Of a stretch of 64,000 bases of DNA, positions 1-10,740 are shown piece after piece (the first letter of the stretch is position 1; each line of letters opens with the position of its first letter). The translations under genes were made by a program, and so were the position numbers. The notes beneath the pieces were generated by a model. It did no database searches and was not told the DNA's origin. It saw only the letters and a program-made list of their open reading frames with translations. Source of the DNA: Klebsiella ornithinolytica NBRC 105727 = ATCC 31898 (GTDB taxonomy: Bacteria > Pseudomonadota > Gammaproteobacteria > Enterobacterales > Enterobacteriaceae); the NCBI RefSeq assembly GCF_001598295.1, contig NZ_BCYR01000003.1:124001-188000 (forward strand), written 5' to 3'.

Positions 1-213
1 CAGCACTTTAAAGGTGCTCATCATCGGGAAGCGTTCGCCAGCGCGATAGCCGGACAGCAGTTGGCCGGAAGCTAAATCCAGTTCGGCGTAGCCGACCCGG
101 CCCTGCAGCTGGCTTTCGGCTTGTTTAACCGTCGTCACCGTGGCTTCATGCGCCCAACCGGGGAGCGCCAGGGCGGCTAACAATGGCAGAAGGGCGAATC
201 GATATTGACGCAT
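1..213 (-). CDS. bla: class A beta-lactamase, SHV/LEN/PLA/ORN-like (5' part, cut by window edge)
   Basis: The N-terminal 71 residues are present; the rest lies beyond the left edge. They read as a signal peptide ([19 protein letters not shown], probable cleavage near the WAHE region) followed by mature sequence with [17 protein letters not shown] and [11 protein letters not shown], which match the N-terminus of SHV-family enzymes. STFK contains the catalytic Ser70 and Lys73 of the class A SxxK motif. The enzyme hydrolyses penicillins in the periplasm. The signal peptide and residues 22-36 differ clearly from SHV itself, so this is more likely an intrinsic species enzyme (LEN, OKP, PLA, ORN or TER type) than an acquired SHV. 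The downstream RecF-like gene and lac genes are the known chromosomal neighbourhood of this family in Klebsiella. The exact subtype needs the missing part. Confidence 0.9.
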   Translation of the reverse strand, partial: MRQYRFALLPLLAALALPGWAHEATVTTVKQAESQLQGRVGYAELDLASGQLLSGYRAGERFPMMSTFKVL

Positions 214-505
214 AGCGGAATGTTTCCCTGCAGGTTGTTGTCCACAAGTCGATCTGGCGGGTTTTGCGGACGTCACGGAAAATAAACAAAAAATAAAGAC
301 AAATAAGAGTTATGAAGATTCACAATTTCTCTTTTTTCCTTCATCATCTGCCAGCTTTTACCAGTAATAATCAATGCTTAGCTCACTATATGAAAGAGTT
401 TTTTTCATTCAGGCTGGTATGAACTATAAGAATGTACTGAAGGTTGTATAAATGCTCTACGCCGTCGGCAATCACATATTAACCATTGATCCATCCGGGA
501 GGAAC

Positions 506-769
506 ATGGTGGACCCGCTAATTAAGGTCATGCTGGTGGGGGGAAAGGCGGATGGCCTGTTGGTCAGCGTCGCCGGTACCGCGACGGAACTGTCCGTCAC
601 CGCCGCGCAGTATGGCGCGAAATCTGGCAATCCGCTGAGCTATCGGATTGTTTCGCAAACGATCGATGATGAGCGCTACTTTTTCGGTGTGTTTAGCGAA
701 ACCCATGACGATGCTGACAAGCTCAAACGCGTGGCCCTGACCCGAGGCATGAAAAAGTCTCTCCGCTGA
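506..769 (+). CDS. conserved small hypothetical protein, 87 aa
   Basis: The family is not recognised. The frame stays open from 452, but the start at 506 is chosen because a strong GGAGG Shine-Dalgarno sits 5 bases before that ATG. The product begins MVDPLIKVMLVGGKADG and has no signal peptide or membrane segment. A hydrophobic beta-strand-like start is followed by a charged tail (THDDADKLKRVALTRGMKKSLR at the C-terminus, seen as DDADKLKR and MKKSLR). It is probably cytoplasmic. It lies between the divergent beta-lactamase and the co-directional RecF-like ATPase, 101 bp before the latter. Confidence 0.6.
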   Translation: MVDPLIKVMLVGGKADGLLVSVAGTATELSVTAAQYGAKSGNPLSYRIVSQTIDDERYFFGVFSETHDDADKLKRVALTRGMKKSLR

Positions 770-870
770 GTGCGTCCTTGCCGGACGATTGACCTTCGTC
801 CGGCCTGACCGTGTTATCATTCCCCTTGTTTGCCACTGCCGTAGCACGGAGTTTTTTCATCGGGAGCACC

Positions 871-1971
871 ATGATTCACCATATCCGCATACAAAATTTC
901 AGGTCGGTCAGGGATATCGAACTGGAACTGGGCGCGCTCAATATCGTGTTTGGGCCGAATGGCTGCGGCAAGTCCAACATCTACAAAGCGATTCACCTGT
1001 TAACCGCCTCCGCGGACGGCAAGTTCTCAAGCTATATCAGCGAGGAGGGCGGCCTGGAAAATGTGATGTGGTCAGGGCGAACGGCACCGACGGCGCGCCA
1101 CCCGCGTCGGCTGCAAATTTCCTGTCTGACCGCGGAGTTTGACTATGAGCTCCAGGTGGGTTTCCCGGAAAAGCTGCCTTATCCCACTCAGTTTATGCTC
1201 GACCCGATTGTCAAAGAGGAGTCCATCTGGCTGGCGGGATTCTCCCGGCGACCTTCTGCCAGGGTGCTGCAGCGGAAAAACCAGGCCGCGTTCCTGCTCG
1301 ATGTCAACGGCGAGAAAAATACCTTCACCGACACGATTTATGAAAACGAGTCGATCTTTGGTCAACTGGGCGAGCCGCACCGCTTCCCGGAAGTTTCTCG
1401 CGTCCGGGAAACGATGCGCCAGTGGCGTTTCTACCATGAATTTAATATCGGCCGACATTCGGCGCTCCGACATCCGACGGTAGGTTATCGTTCACCGGTC
1501 CTCGACAGCGACGGGCATAATCTTGCCGCCGCTTTTCAGACGATTGTCGAAATTGGCGCCGAAGCGCTCCTGCACGAGATTCTGGCCGCCGCTTTTCCGG
1601 AGTGCACGTTCTTCTGCGAAAACGAAAACTCGCGTTTCTCGATTAAGATGCGGCGCAACGGGGTGTTTCGCCCGCTGCTGGCGGCGGAAATGTCGGACGG
1701 CACGCTGCGTTTTTTATGTCTGGCGGTAGCGCTGTTGAGCCCGCGTCCGCCGGCATTCCTGGCAATTAACGAACCGGAAAACAGCCTGCATCGGCAGATG
1801 TTCCCGGCGCTGGCGAGGCTGATTGTCGAGGCCTCCCGCTATAGCCAAATCTGGTTGACCAGCCACTCTGCCGAGCTGGCGGCACTTATCTCCTCGCAGG
1901 CCGAGAGCCGGCTATATGAGCTGGAAAACAGCGACGGCGAGACGCGAATAAAAGCTGCAGCCGCCGGATAA
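871..1971 (+). CDS. AAA/RecF-like SMC-family ATPase, 366 aa
   Basis: The protein starts MIHHIRIQNFRSVRDIELEL, typical of RecF/SMC-like ATPases. A Walker A motif GPNGCGKSN lies near residue 35 and a Walker B-like FLAINEPENSLH lies about 310 residues in, followed by a switch-like LTSHSAEL. The signature-like region SDGTLRFLCLAVALL supports an ABC-type head domain. The ATG at 871 is preferred over the upstream in-frame start at 811 because it follows GGGAGC and begins at the conserved domain edge. A gene annotated recF-like occupies this place beside blaSHV in Klebsiella. The cellular role of this stand-alone ATPase is unknown; proteins of this fold act in DNA metabolism or phage defence, which cannot be decided here. 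Confidence 0.85.
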   Translation: MIHHIRIQNFRSVRDIELELGALNIVFGPNGCGKSNIYKAIHLLTASADGKFSSYISEEGGLENVMWSGRTAPTARHPRRLQISCLTAEFDYELQVGFPEKLPYPTQFMLDPIVKEESIWLAGFSRRPSARVLQRKNQAAFLLDVNGEKNTFTDTIYENESIFGQLGEPHRFPEVSRVRETMRQWRFYHEFNIGRHSALRHPTVGYRSPVLDSDGHNLAAAFQTIVEIGAEALLHEILAAAFPECTFFCENENSRFSIKMRRNGVFRPLLAAEMSDGTLRFLCLAVALLSPRPPAFLAINEPENSLHRQMFPALARLIVEASRYSQIWLTSHSAELAALISSQAESRLYELENSDGETRIKAAAAG

Positions 1972-1975
1972 TGGT

Positions 1976-2003
1976 AGCGGCCCGTCGTGCGTAACGGGCT
2001 GCT
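1976..2003. terminator. hairpin between convergent genes
   Basis: AGCGGCCCGT pairs with ACGGGCTGCT across an 8-base loop (9 of 10 pairs). It lies in the 42-bp gap between the RecF-like gene and lacY, which converge. There is no strong T-run on either side, so it is a probable bidirectional terminator of modest quality. Confidence 0.45.
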
Positions 2004-2013
2004 AATTTGCGGT

Positions 2014-3279
2014 TTACGCGGCGTTGTTATAGCCGGCGGTCGGCAGCAGCGTTTTACTGCCTTTCAAGGTGAACAGTGAGATCACGGTAAAGCCCAGGGT
2101 AATCGAACCCAGAATCAAGTAAGCCTGGTGGAAGCCGACGGTGTCGTACATGCGGCCCACCCATGCCGACAGCACCACGCCAGAGAGCTGTTTCGATAAG
2201 TTAAAACCGATCAGAAACAGGGTGGCGGACAGTTTCGGGTTAAAGGCCGAGGAAATATATTTAAAGGTGCCGACCAGCAGGAACGGAACTTCAAACATAT
2301 GCAGCATTTTTAAGATCACGACCTCGACCGCCGTCGTGGCGAATGAGGAGCCGAGAATACGTACGGACATAATTATTCCGGCGGTCAGCAGCGCATTTTT
2401 CGCCCCGATACGGTTCACAATAGCCGGGGCGCAGAACATGATCAGCGCATTCAACAATTCGCCGCCGGTGGTGACGAAACCAAAGACTTCAGTTCCGCGC
2501 TGCGGATCGGCAAAAAAGCCTTTAAAAAAGTTAGCAAACTGCTGGTCGAATACGTCATAGACGCTGGCGACGCCGACCACATAGATAATAAATCCCCAGA
2601 ATCGCGGCATTCTCAGCAGCTCAGCGGCGACGCGCAGAGAAAACGCCTGACGGTTTGCCCCTAAGGCGTCCATCACCTGGGCGCTGTTGCTGCTTTCCGG
2701 ACGGGAGAACCACAGCAGCACCCCAAGCACCAGCGCAAAGCCGGAGGCGATCCAGAAGGTGATATTGGGATCAATACCAAACAAGATGCCGGTGATTGAC
2801 GCGCAGAGCGCCCAGCCGACACAGCCAGCGACGCGAACCTTGCCGTATTCGAAACGGTTGGCGCGACTGACCCGCTCAATATAGGCTTCGACCGCGCCGG
2901 AACCGCTGGAGAAGACAATTCCCAGATAGAGTCCCCCCACCAGCGCCCCGGCGATAATATTGACCTGCAGCAGCGGCGAGAAGACAAAGATAAAGAACGG
3001 GGCAAACAGAATTAATAAGATGGTGATGGTCCACAGCAGGTGTTTACGCAGTCCCAGCTTATCGGATATCAGGCCAAATATCGGTTGGCAAATAATGGCA
3101 AACAGCGAAATAGCAGAGAAGACAATCCCGGTTTCCGTTTTAGTTAAATGGTTTACATCCGCCAGCCACACCGGAAAAAACGGGAAATAGGCCGACATAA
3201 TGAAGTAGTAAAAGAAAAAGAACAGCAGGAAATAAACAAAATTATGCCGTTCGCGTGGCGCCAGTTCAGAGAATTTCAT
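2014..3279 (-). CDS. lacY: lactose permease LacY
   Basis: This is an oligosaccharide:H+ symporter of the major facilitator superfamily in the inner membrane, importing lactose with a proton. Length (421 aa) is close to E. coli LacY (417). The residues needed for sugar and proton coupling are visible: the Glu in [11 protein letters not shown], the Arg in YGKVRVAG, the Glu in TTGGELLNA, the Arg in MSVRILGS, and the Lys/His/Glu set in [11 protein letters not shown]. Twelve hydrophobic segments can be followed. It is downstream of lacZ on the same strand, but separated by a 185-bp gap holding an ERIC-like repeat and a hairpin. No lacA follows; the next gene converges. Confidence 0.97.
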   Translation of the reverse strand: MKFSELAPRERHNFVYFLLFFFFYYFIMSAYFPFFPVWLADVNHLTKTETGIVFSAISLFAIICQPIFGLISDKLGLRKHLLWTITILLILFAPFFIFVFSPLLQVNIIAGALVGGLYLGIVFSSGSGAVEAYIERVSRANRFEYGKVRVAGCVGWALCASITGILFGIDPNITFWIASGFALVLGVLLWFSRPESSNSAQVMDALGANRQAFSLRVAAELLRMPRFWGFIIYVVGVASVYDVFDQQFANFFKGFFADPQRGTEVFGFVTTGGELLNALIMFCAPAIVNRIGAKNALLTAGIIMSVRILGSSFATTAVEVVILKMLHMFEVPFLLVGTFKYISSAFNPKLSATLFLIGFNLSKQLSGVVLSAWVGRMYDTVGFHQAYLILGSITLGFTVISLFTLKGSKTLLPTAGYNNAA

Positions 3280-3298
3280 AGAGATGTTCCAGGGTTAT

Positions 3299-3427
3299 TA
3301 TACTCGTCATCATTCCAGCTGCCTGTTATTGGCGGCACGCCGTTCCCTTCGTGATACTCGCCATTCCTGGCCTTCGGCGCGGATTCTGTCCATTTCCGCC
3401 ACGCTGCATCCCGAATATGCGGGTATA
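3299..3427. repeat. diverged ERIC (IRU)-like element in the lacZ-lacY gap
   Basis: The 129-bp segment starts TATACTCGTCATCATTCCAG and ends GCATCCCGAATATGCGGGTATA-like (last bases GGGTATA), so the ends form an imperfect inverted repeat (TATACTCG against TATACCCG). ERIC elements are about 127 bp, begin with an ACTCGTCATACTTCAAG-like end and close with a TGCAA...TTGGGTATA-like end, and lie in transcribed intergenic regions. The length, both ends and the location fit, but the core is strongly diverged, so this is a degenerate copy at best. Confidence 0.45.
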
Positions 3428-3439
3428 GCCGTTTTAAAG

Positions 3440-3455
3440 GGGGGCGAGAGCCCCC
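3440..3455 (-). terminator. GC hairpin just after lacZ
   Basis: A perfect 6-bp stem (GGGGGC / GCCCCC) closes a GAGA loop 10 bp after the lacZ stop. On the lacZY strand it is followed only by CTTTAAAACG. It could partly terminate or protect the lacZ 3' end and lower lacY expression. Confidence 0.4.
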
Positions 3456-3464
3456 GTTGAGGGT

Positions 3465-6657
<3,193 letters not shown>

Positions 6658-6733
6658 TAATGGCGAAAATGAAACCGACTCACGATCACGAAACTGCAGA
6701 ATCAGAGCTGATTTTTGTCGTCAGTTAGACATA

Positions 6734-6754
6734 AAATGTTAGCGGACGACATTT
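6734..6754. promoter_or_regulatory. lac operator, lacI-proximal
   Basis: The site reads AAATGTTAGCGG then ACGACATTT on the plus strand, a dyad very close to lacO1 (AATTGTGAGCGG / ATAACAATT). It is centred 135 bp from the lacZ-proximal operator and 49 bp before the lacI ATG, so it could support DNA looping and autorepression of lacI. Confidence 0.7.
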
Positions 6755-6792
6755 AACGTAATCAGACGAGTTTTGCGCAGACAGGGGGGATT

Positions 6793-7857
6793 ATGCAGCG
6801 GCGTTCAGCAACCTTAGACGATGTGGCACACGAGGCCGGCGTTTCACAGCAAACGGTCTCCCGGGTGCTGAATCGTCCCGATGTCGTCTCCGCGCGGACT
6901 CGCGAGAAAGTGATCCGCGCGATGCAGGCGCTGCATTATGTGCCCAACCGATCGGCGCAGCTGCTGGCGGGGAAAGCCGCACCTTCAATCGGGCTGATTA
7001 CGGCGTCACTGACGCTACACGCGCCGTCGCAAATCGCCTCGGCGGTAAAAAGCCATGCCGGGGCTCATCAGCTGGAAGTGTCCATCGCCATGCCCGAACG
7101 CAGCGATTACGCTTCTCTGCAGACCCGGTTGGATGAGTTTCGTGCTCAGCATATTCGCGGCGCGATTATCAGCCTGCCGCTGGAGAGCAGCATCGCGGAA
7201 CGGCTGGTGAAGGAAAATCCGGATATCGCCTGTCTGTTTCTTGATGTGTCGCCGGAGACCGAAGTCTCCTGCGTGCGCTTTGATCATCGTGACGGCTGCG
7301 GCGCCTGCGTTCGGCATCTCTGGGAACTCGGCCATCGCGAATTTGGCCTGCTGGCCGGTCCGGAAAGCTCGGTCTCTGCCCGGATGCGCCTCGGTAGCTG
7401 GCGGGAGACATTGCATCGCCTGGGCGTAAGCCAGGCCGTGACGGTTTTCGGCGACTGGAGCGCCGCCAGCGGCTGGCAGAAAACCTTTGAACTGCTCCAC
7501 CTGCAGCCGCGGCTCAGCGCCATCGTCGTGGCCAATGACCAGATGGCATTAGGGGTACTTAGCGCGCTGGCGCAGCTTAATCGTACCGGTAACAGCGCTG
7601 TTTCGGTCACCGGCTACGACGATACGGCGGACAGTCTTTACTTTCAGCCGCCGCTGACGACCGTGGCGCAAAACTTCGATTTGCTGGGGAAACGGGCGGT
7701 GGAGCTGCTGATCCAGCAGATGGCGGCGCCGCAGGTGCCGATCCGCGAACTGCTTCCCACCCGGTTGATTGTCCGTCAGTCAACCTGGCCTCGTGAGGGG
7801 GAGTATCCGCGCGATCCGCTGATTGCGCAGCTCAAAGCGCTGGTGGATAAACTGTAA
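6793..7857 (+). CDS. lacI: lac repressor LacI
   Basis: This is an allolactose-responsive repressor of lacZY. The N-terminal helix-turn-helix ATLDDVAHEAGVSQQTVSRV and hinge VPNRSAQLLAGK align directly with E. coli LacI (YDVAEYAGVSYQTVSRV, IPNRVAQQLAGK). The recognition residues QQT replace YQT. A periplasmic-binding-protein-like core follows, and the 354-aa length is close to 360. The C-terminal tail (REGEYPRDPLIAQLKALVDKL) still contains leucine-rich helix spacing, so a tetramer is possible. The start follows a GGGGGG Shine-Dalgarno. It is divergent from lacZ, unlike E. coli, and has an operator in its own leader. Confidence 0.95.
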   Translation: MQRRSATLDDVAHEAGVSQQTVSRVLNRPDVVSARTREKVIRAMQALHYVPNRSAQLLAGKAAPSIGLITASLTLHAPSQIASAVKSHAGAHQLEVSIAMPERSDYASLQTRLDEFRAQHIRGAIISLPLESSIAERLVKENPDIACLFLDVSPETEVSCVRFDHRDGCGACVRHLWELGHREFGLLAGPESSVSARMRLGSWRETLHRLGVSQAVTVFGDWSAASGWQKTFELLHLQPRLSAIVVANDQMALGVLSALAQLNRTGNSAVSVTGYDDTADSLYFQPPLTTVAQNFDLLGKRAVELLIQQMAAPQVPIRELLPTRLIVRQSTWPREGEYPRDPLIAQLKALVDKL

Positions 7858-7902
7858 GCAGATGTCGGTTTAACTTTCATTGAAGATAACTATGCTAGCG
7901 TA

Positions 7903-8007
7903 TGGCCAGGCGTAGAAGGAGAGGGAAAATGCCTCTACGTAAAATGCAAAACACAATCTATCCATGCAAGCATTTATTCACCGCCAGCTATCTGGCGGTT
8001 TTTTTTT
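7903..8007 (+). ncRNA. candidate small RNA (or 33-codon leader ORF) after lacI
   Basis: A promoter-like TTTAAC-N16-TATGCT (7869-7896) is followed by about 105 nt ending in a textbook intrinsic terminator. Near the 5' end CGTAGA and TCTACG can pair around a GGAGAGGG purine block. A 33-codon ORF (7929-8030) starts right after that block, but it runs through the terminator, so a transcript ending at 8007 would lack its stop codon. That favours a non-coding RNA, or simply the lacI terminator. No known sRNA family was recognised. Confidence 0.35.
7981..8007 (+). terminator. intrinsic terminator after lacI
   Basis: CCGCCAG and CTGGCGG form a perfect 7-bp stem with loop CTAT, followed by nine T residues. 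Confidence 0.9.
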
Positions 8008-8315
8008 GCCGCTATTCCCGCATCAGCTAGCGGAATTTTGCTTTATTCCGCCAGTTGCGCATTAAGCGCGCATCCAACAGAATAAATACGCTGTTTTTCA
8101 GGGTAGTGGTGCGGCGGCTCTCGCGGGTTGTAGTTTCTTACCCAGCATAAAATGCTGCTGAAGAGGGGCGGCCATCCAGCTCTCTGTGCCGATAGAAATG
8201 GCGCAATCACCAGCGGATTATTGTCCAAATTTAAATTTAACTCTTTGTTACAGAAGGCTTTCATTTTGAGAGCAATAATCAAATCTCTTCTTTTGCACAT
8301 TAAGGATAATTGATT

Positions 8316-8726
8316 GTGAATAAACTTTTCCGTAACACCCTGCTTGCCGTGGCGATGACCGCGGGTTTCTCCATGGCCGCACAGGCAGCCACCGCTGACG
8401 AAGTCCCGCCGGTTTCTCAGGACCCGGTGGTGCAGCACCTTAAGCTGAGTAACGATCAGGTGACAAAAATTAAGGGCCTGCATCAGGAATTTGAAACTAA
8501 CGTCAACAATATCAAAATCGAAGGTTTCAAAGATGGCGCGCTGATCGATGTGATCCAGTCCGGCAAGTGGGATGAAGCGAAAGTGAAGCAACAGCTGGCC
8601 GCTTTTGGACAGTTAGATCAGCAGGTACGTTACTACCGCGTGAAATACTATTTTGGCGTCAACCAGGTGCTGACGCCGGAACAGCGTACCCAGGTTAAAA
8701 AAGATCTCCAGCAAGCGCTGAATTAA
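8316..8726 (+). CDS. periplasmic Spy/CpxP-family chaperone-like protein
   Basis: The 136-aa product has a signal peptide (NKLFRNTLLAVAMTAGFSMA, cut after AQA). Mature features match the Spy/CpxP fold: a first LxxxQ helix (KLSNDQVTKIKGLHQEF), a middle segment DVIQSGKWDEAKVKQQLA parallel to Spy's IIASDTFDKVKAEAQIA, and a final VLTPEQRTQVKKDL (the LTxxQ motif). Such proteins are ATP-independent periplasmic chaperones or stress sensors, usually under Cpx or Bae control. The start is set at GTG 8316 because AAGGA lies 9 bases before it; the upstream TTG at 8310 is too close. It is a stand-alone gene with its own terminator. The 285 bp before it hold no other recognisable gene. Confidence 0.75.
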   Translation: MNKLFRNTLLAVAMTAGFSMAAQAATADEVPPVSQDPVVQHLKLSNDQVTKIKGLHQEFETNVNNIKIEGFKDGALIDVIQSGKWDEAKVKQQLAAFGQLDQQVRYYRVKYYFGVNQVLTPEQRTQVKKDLQQALN

Positions 8727-8733
8727 TTGCAAA

Positions 8734-8762
8734 CCCGCCAGCAATGGCGGGATTCTCTTTTT
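8734..8762 (+). terminator. intrinsic terminator
   Basis: CCCGCC and GGCGGG pair around AGCAAT, followed by a T-rich tail (ATTCTCTTTTT), directly after the Spy-like gene. Confidence 0.8.
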
Positions 8763-8804
8763 GCAGGATCGCATCACCCGCGACAGAACGAAAAATGAGC
8801 CATT

Positions 8805-9233
8805 ATGAAGAGATTCCTGTTCATCGCTCTCAGCTTTCTCGCCTTTACCTGCCAGCCCGGCTTTGCGGGGAGTAAAACCGTGGTGGATTACGGCGTTGTG
8901 CAACAAAGTCAAATCATCACCAGCCAGGCCCGTAACCAACCGCTGCGAACGCTTGCCGCCGGCGCGGTTGGCGGGGCCATCGGCCACCAGTTTGGTAACG
9001 GGAGCGGGCAAACGGCGATGACGGCGGTGGGGGCGGTTGCCGGAGCCAGCGCGTCGCATCACCGGCAAACGCAGCGCCAGGCCGCCCGGCAGATCGAACT
9101 GACGATCAAAACGCAATCTGGCCAGCTAATCCAGGTGCTGCAGCCGTATGATGGTCAACTGACCTTCAATAAAGGCGACAAAGTTCGTATCCTGACCTCC
9201 GGTACAAATACCAACGTCGATAAATCCGTTTAA
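8805..9233 (+). CDS. glycine-zipper (SlyB/YcfJ-like) envelope protein
   Basis: The 142-aa product has a signal peptide (MKRFLFIALSFLAFTCQPGFA) and a glycine-zipper 2TM-type segment, GAVGGAIGHQFGNGSG followed by AVGAVAGASA, at about residues 53-85. A C-terminal strand-rich part includes IKTQSGQLIQVLQPYDGQL. Proteins of this architecture sit in the outer membrane or periplasm and contribute to envelope integrity. The Cys in the signal region (AFTC) is not in a proper lipobox, so this is probably not a lipoprotein. It is a single gene flanked by terminators. A specific gene name cannot be assigned. Confidence 0.75.
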   Translation: MKRFLFIALSFLAFTCQPGFAGSKTVVDYGVVQQSQIITSQARNQPLRTLAAGAVGGAIGHQFGNGSGQTAMTAVGAVAGASASHHRQTQRQAARQIELTIKTQSGQLIQVLQPYDGQLTFNKGDKVRILTSGTNTNVDKSV

Positions 9234-9238
9234 CGCAC

Positions 9239-9276
9239 AGGCCGCCAGCGGATAGACGCAGGCGGCCTCTCTCTTT
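9239..9276 (+). terminator. intrinsic terminator
   Basis: AGGCCGCC pairs with GGCGGCCT around a 14-base loop, followed by CTCTCTTT. Confidence 0.7.
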
Positions 9277-9350
9277 ACCGCCTGTCGGTTGCGCCTTCAC
9301 TGCTCACAAACAGAGGAAAAAAACCGCGCAACATCAGCCGCCTGTGATAG

Positions 9351-9371
9351 TATTGAGAATTATTATCAATA
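9351..9371. promoter_or_regulatory. Fur box
   Basis: The dyad TATTGAGAAT-T-ATTATCAATA is one substitution from a perfect palindrome and matches the Fur pattern (TGATAATNATTATCA core). It ends 10 bp before the start of the TonB-like lipoprotein, so binding would block transcription or its start. Confidence 0.7.
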
Positions 9372-9380
9372 TGGAAGCTG

Positions 9381-9716
9381 ATGATGAAACTATCCCGGGC
9401 ATTTCTGTTTGCCGGCTGCTGCCTGATATCAGCCTGTACCAGCCAGATGAAAGGCGTTGCGCCTCAACAGCTTGTCTCCACGCTACCCGATTATCCCTAT
9501 TACGCTCTGGCCAACCATCTCGACGGGGAAGTGACGATCCGTTTTGATGTCGGGGCGAACGGTAAAGTGGAGAAAATGTGGATACTCACCTCTGAACCAC
9601 AGCATCTATTCGATGATGCCGTCATTTCCGCCGCGGCAAAATGGCGCTTTGAGAGCAATAAGCCCTATAAGGGAATGACCAAAACCATCCGCTTTAAATT
9701 AAACAATGCCGGATAA
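9381..9716 (+). CDS. TonB C-terminal-domain lipoprotein
   Basis: The 111-aa product has a lipoprotein signal with lipobox LISAC (Cys at residue 19). The rest is a TonB_C-type domain: YPYYALANHLDGEVTIRFDV, then GANGKVEKMWILTSEPQHLF, DDAVISAAAKWRFES and a final strand KTIRFKLNNAG. It lacks the proline-rich spacer and N-terminal anchor of true TonB, so it cannot couple to ExbBD by itself. It may bind TonB boxes or act in the periplasm on an iron-regulated pathway. A Fur box lies immediately upstream. It is one of three small lipoproteins in the window with a TonB/TolA C-terminal-like domain. Confidence 0.8.
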   Translation: MMKLSRAFLFAGCCLISACTSQMKGVAPQQLVSTLPDYPYYALANHLDGEVTIRFDVGANGKVEKMWILTSEPQHLFDDAVISAAAKWRFESNKPYKGMTKTIRFKLNNAG

Positions 9717-10120
9717 CGCTAATTCGGCAGCCGATCTCTCTGCTCCGGATTCACCCGGCAATCGTTCAGTATCTCTTTGCTGTTGGCCGTCCTTCGTCAT
9801 TCAGTAAAACATCTGCGTGCCGGGACAGCGATGGCAAAGCAGGGGGCATGACCGTGCCTGAACGGCTGGACTCCCCGACGCCTCTTCATGGTAACGTGCG
9901 TTAGTTTGCCGCTATTTTGCGCTAAGAACAGGGTTAATGACGATTTTTGCCGGCGAGAAACGTATGCCGAGAGAAGGTAACGTATTGACCTGACGAGCAA
10001 AGAGATACGAATAAAAATTGTTCTCATAGACAAAAGTGTGATCGCGATCAATATGGCCGGTCGTGAGTAACATTAAACATAGCTAATGTATTCATTCTAA
10101 AAATAATCAGGTGGTAATCG
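9717..10120. other. 404-bp gap without a recognised gene; CRP-like site
   Basis: No convincing ORF was found. A CRP-type site TGTGATCGCGATCAAT (10037-10052; one perfect TGTGA half and a partial TCAAT half) lies 69 bp before yagU. The rest is unremarkable AT-rich leader. Confidence 0.4.
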
Positions 10121-10684
10121 ATGGCTATCAAGGACTTCTTTGCACAAACGGAACCCGGGCGCCGGCGTTATGGCGTGGCAACAGGCGTTGGGATCATTGC
10201 GGGTATTATGTCGGCATTTGTGAAGTGGGGGGCTGAAGTTCCGTTACCGCCCCGTACTTTCTCCGGCGGCAGGGATGAATTTAATCCACCCTATCTTTTT
10301 TTACGTGATTACCTGGGGATTGATCCTACTCACACCGTTTATACCTTCTCAGAGCACATCATCAATCCGGTGATGGTGACGCATATTATTTTCTCGCTGG
10401 TATTTGCCATTGGCTATTGCGTGGTGGCAGAAGTTTTCCCCAAAGTAAAATTATGGCAGGGGGTATGGGCGGGTATTGTTGCTACTATCGCCGTTCACTG
10501 GATCTCTTTCCCTTTATTAGGTCTGACGCCTTCTCTGCTTAATATCCCCGCCGATGAATATATTTCGGAACTGGTCGGGCATATTTTCTGGTTCTGGGCG
10601 ATAGAGATGATCCGCCGCGATCTGCGAAACCGTATCACTCATGAACCTGATGCTGAAGTTCCGCTGAATTCACCGTTCAGATAA
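10121..10684 (+). CDS. yagU: YagU family inner-membrane protein (DUF1440)
   Basis: Long stretches are nearly identical to E. coli Yag[54 protein letters not shown]-like [12 protein letters not shown] and the end [18 protein letters not shown]. It has three to four membrane segments. YagU has been linked to acid resistance in E. coli, though the mechanism is unknown. At 187 aa it is slightly shorter than the E. coli protein (about 204), lacking part of the loop after PPR. It is a single gene with a CRP-like site upstream and a terminator downstream. Confidence 0.93.
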   Translation: MAIKDFFAQTEPGRRRYGVATGVGIIAGIMSAFVKWGAEVPLPPRTFSGGRDEFNPPYLFLRDYLGIDPTHTVYTFSEHIINPVMVTHIIFSLVFAIGYCVVAEVFPKVKLWQGVWAGIVATIAVHWISFPLLGLTPSLLNIPADEYISELVGHIFWFWAIEMIRRDLRNRITHEPDAEVPLNSPFR

Positions 10685-10707
10685 TTGCCGGAAAAGCGAT
10701 GGCAATG

Positions 10708-10734
10708 ACGGGCTCGCGACGGCGGGCCCGTTTT
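10708..10734 (+). terminator. intrinsic terminator after yagU
   Basis: ACGGGC and GCCCGT pair around a 12-base loop, followed by TTTT. It also lies just past the end of the convergent ybgA. Confidence 0.6.
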
Positions 10735-10740
10735 ACGTCA

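Noticed and set aside
7929-8030. 33-codon ORF with strong purine-rich ribosome site
   Set aside because: It crosses the intrinsic terminator, so a terminated transcript lacks the stop codon; kept only as part of an sRNA candidate.
8043-8591. 182-codon minus-strand frame before and across the Spy-like gene
   Set aside because: The Spy/CpxP signature on the plus strand explains the segment; the upstream part has no start signal.
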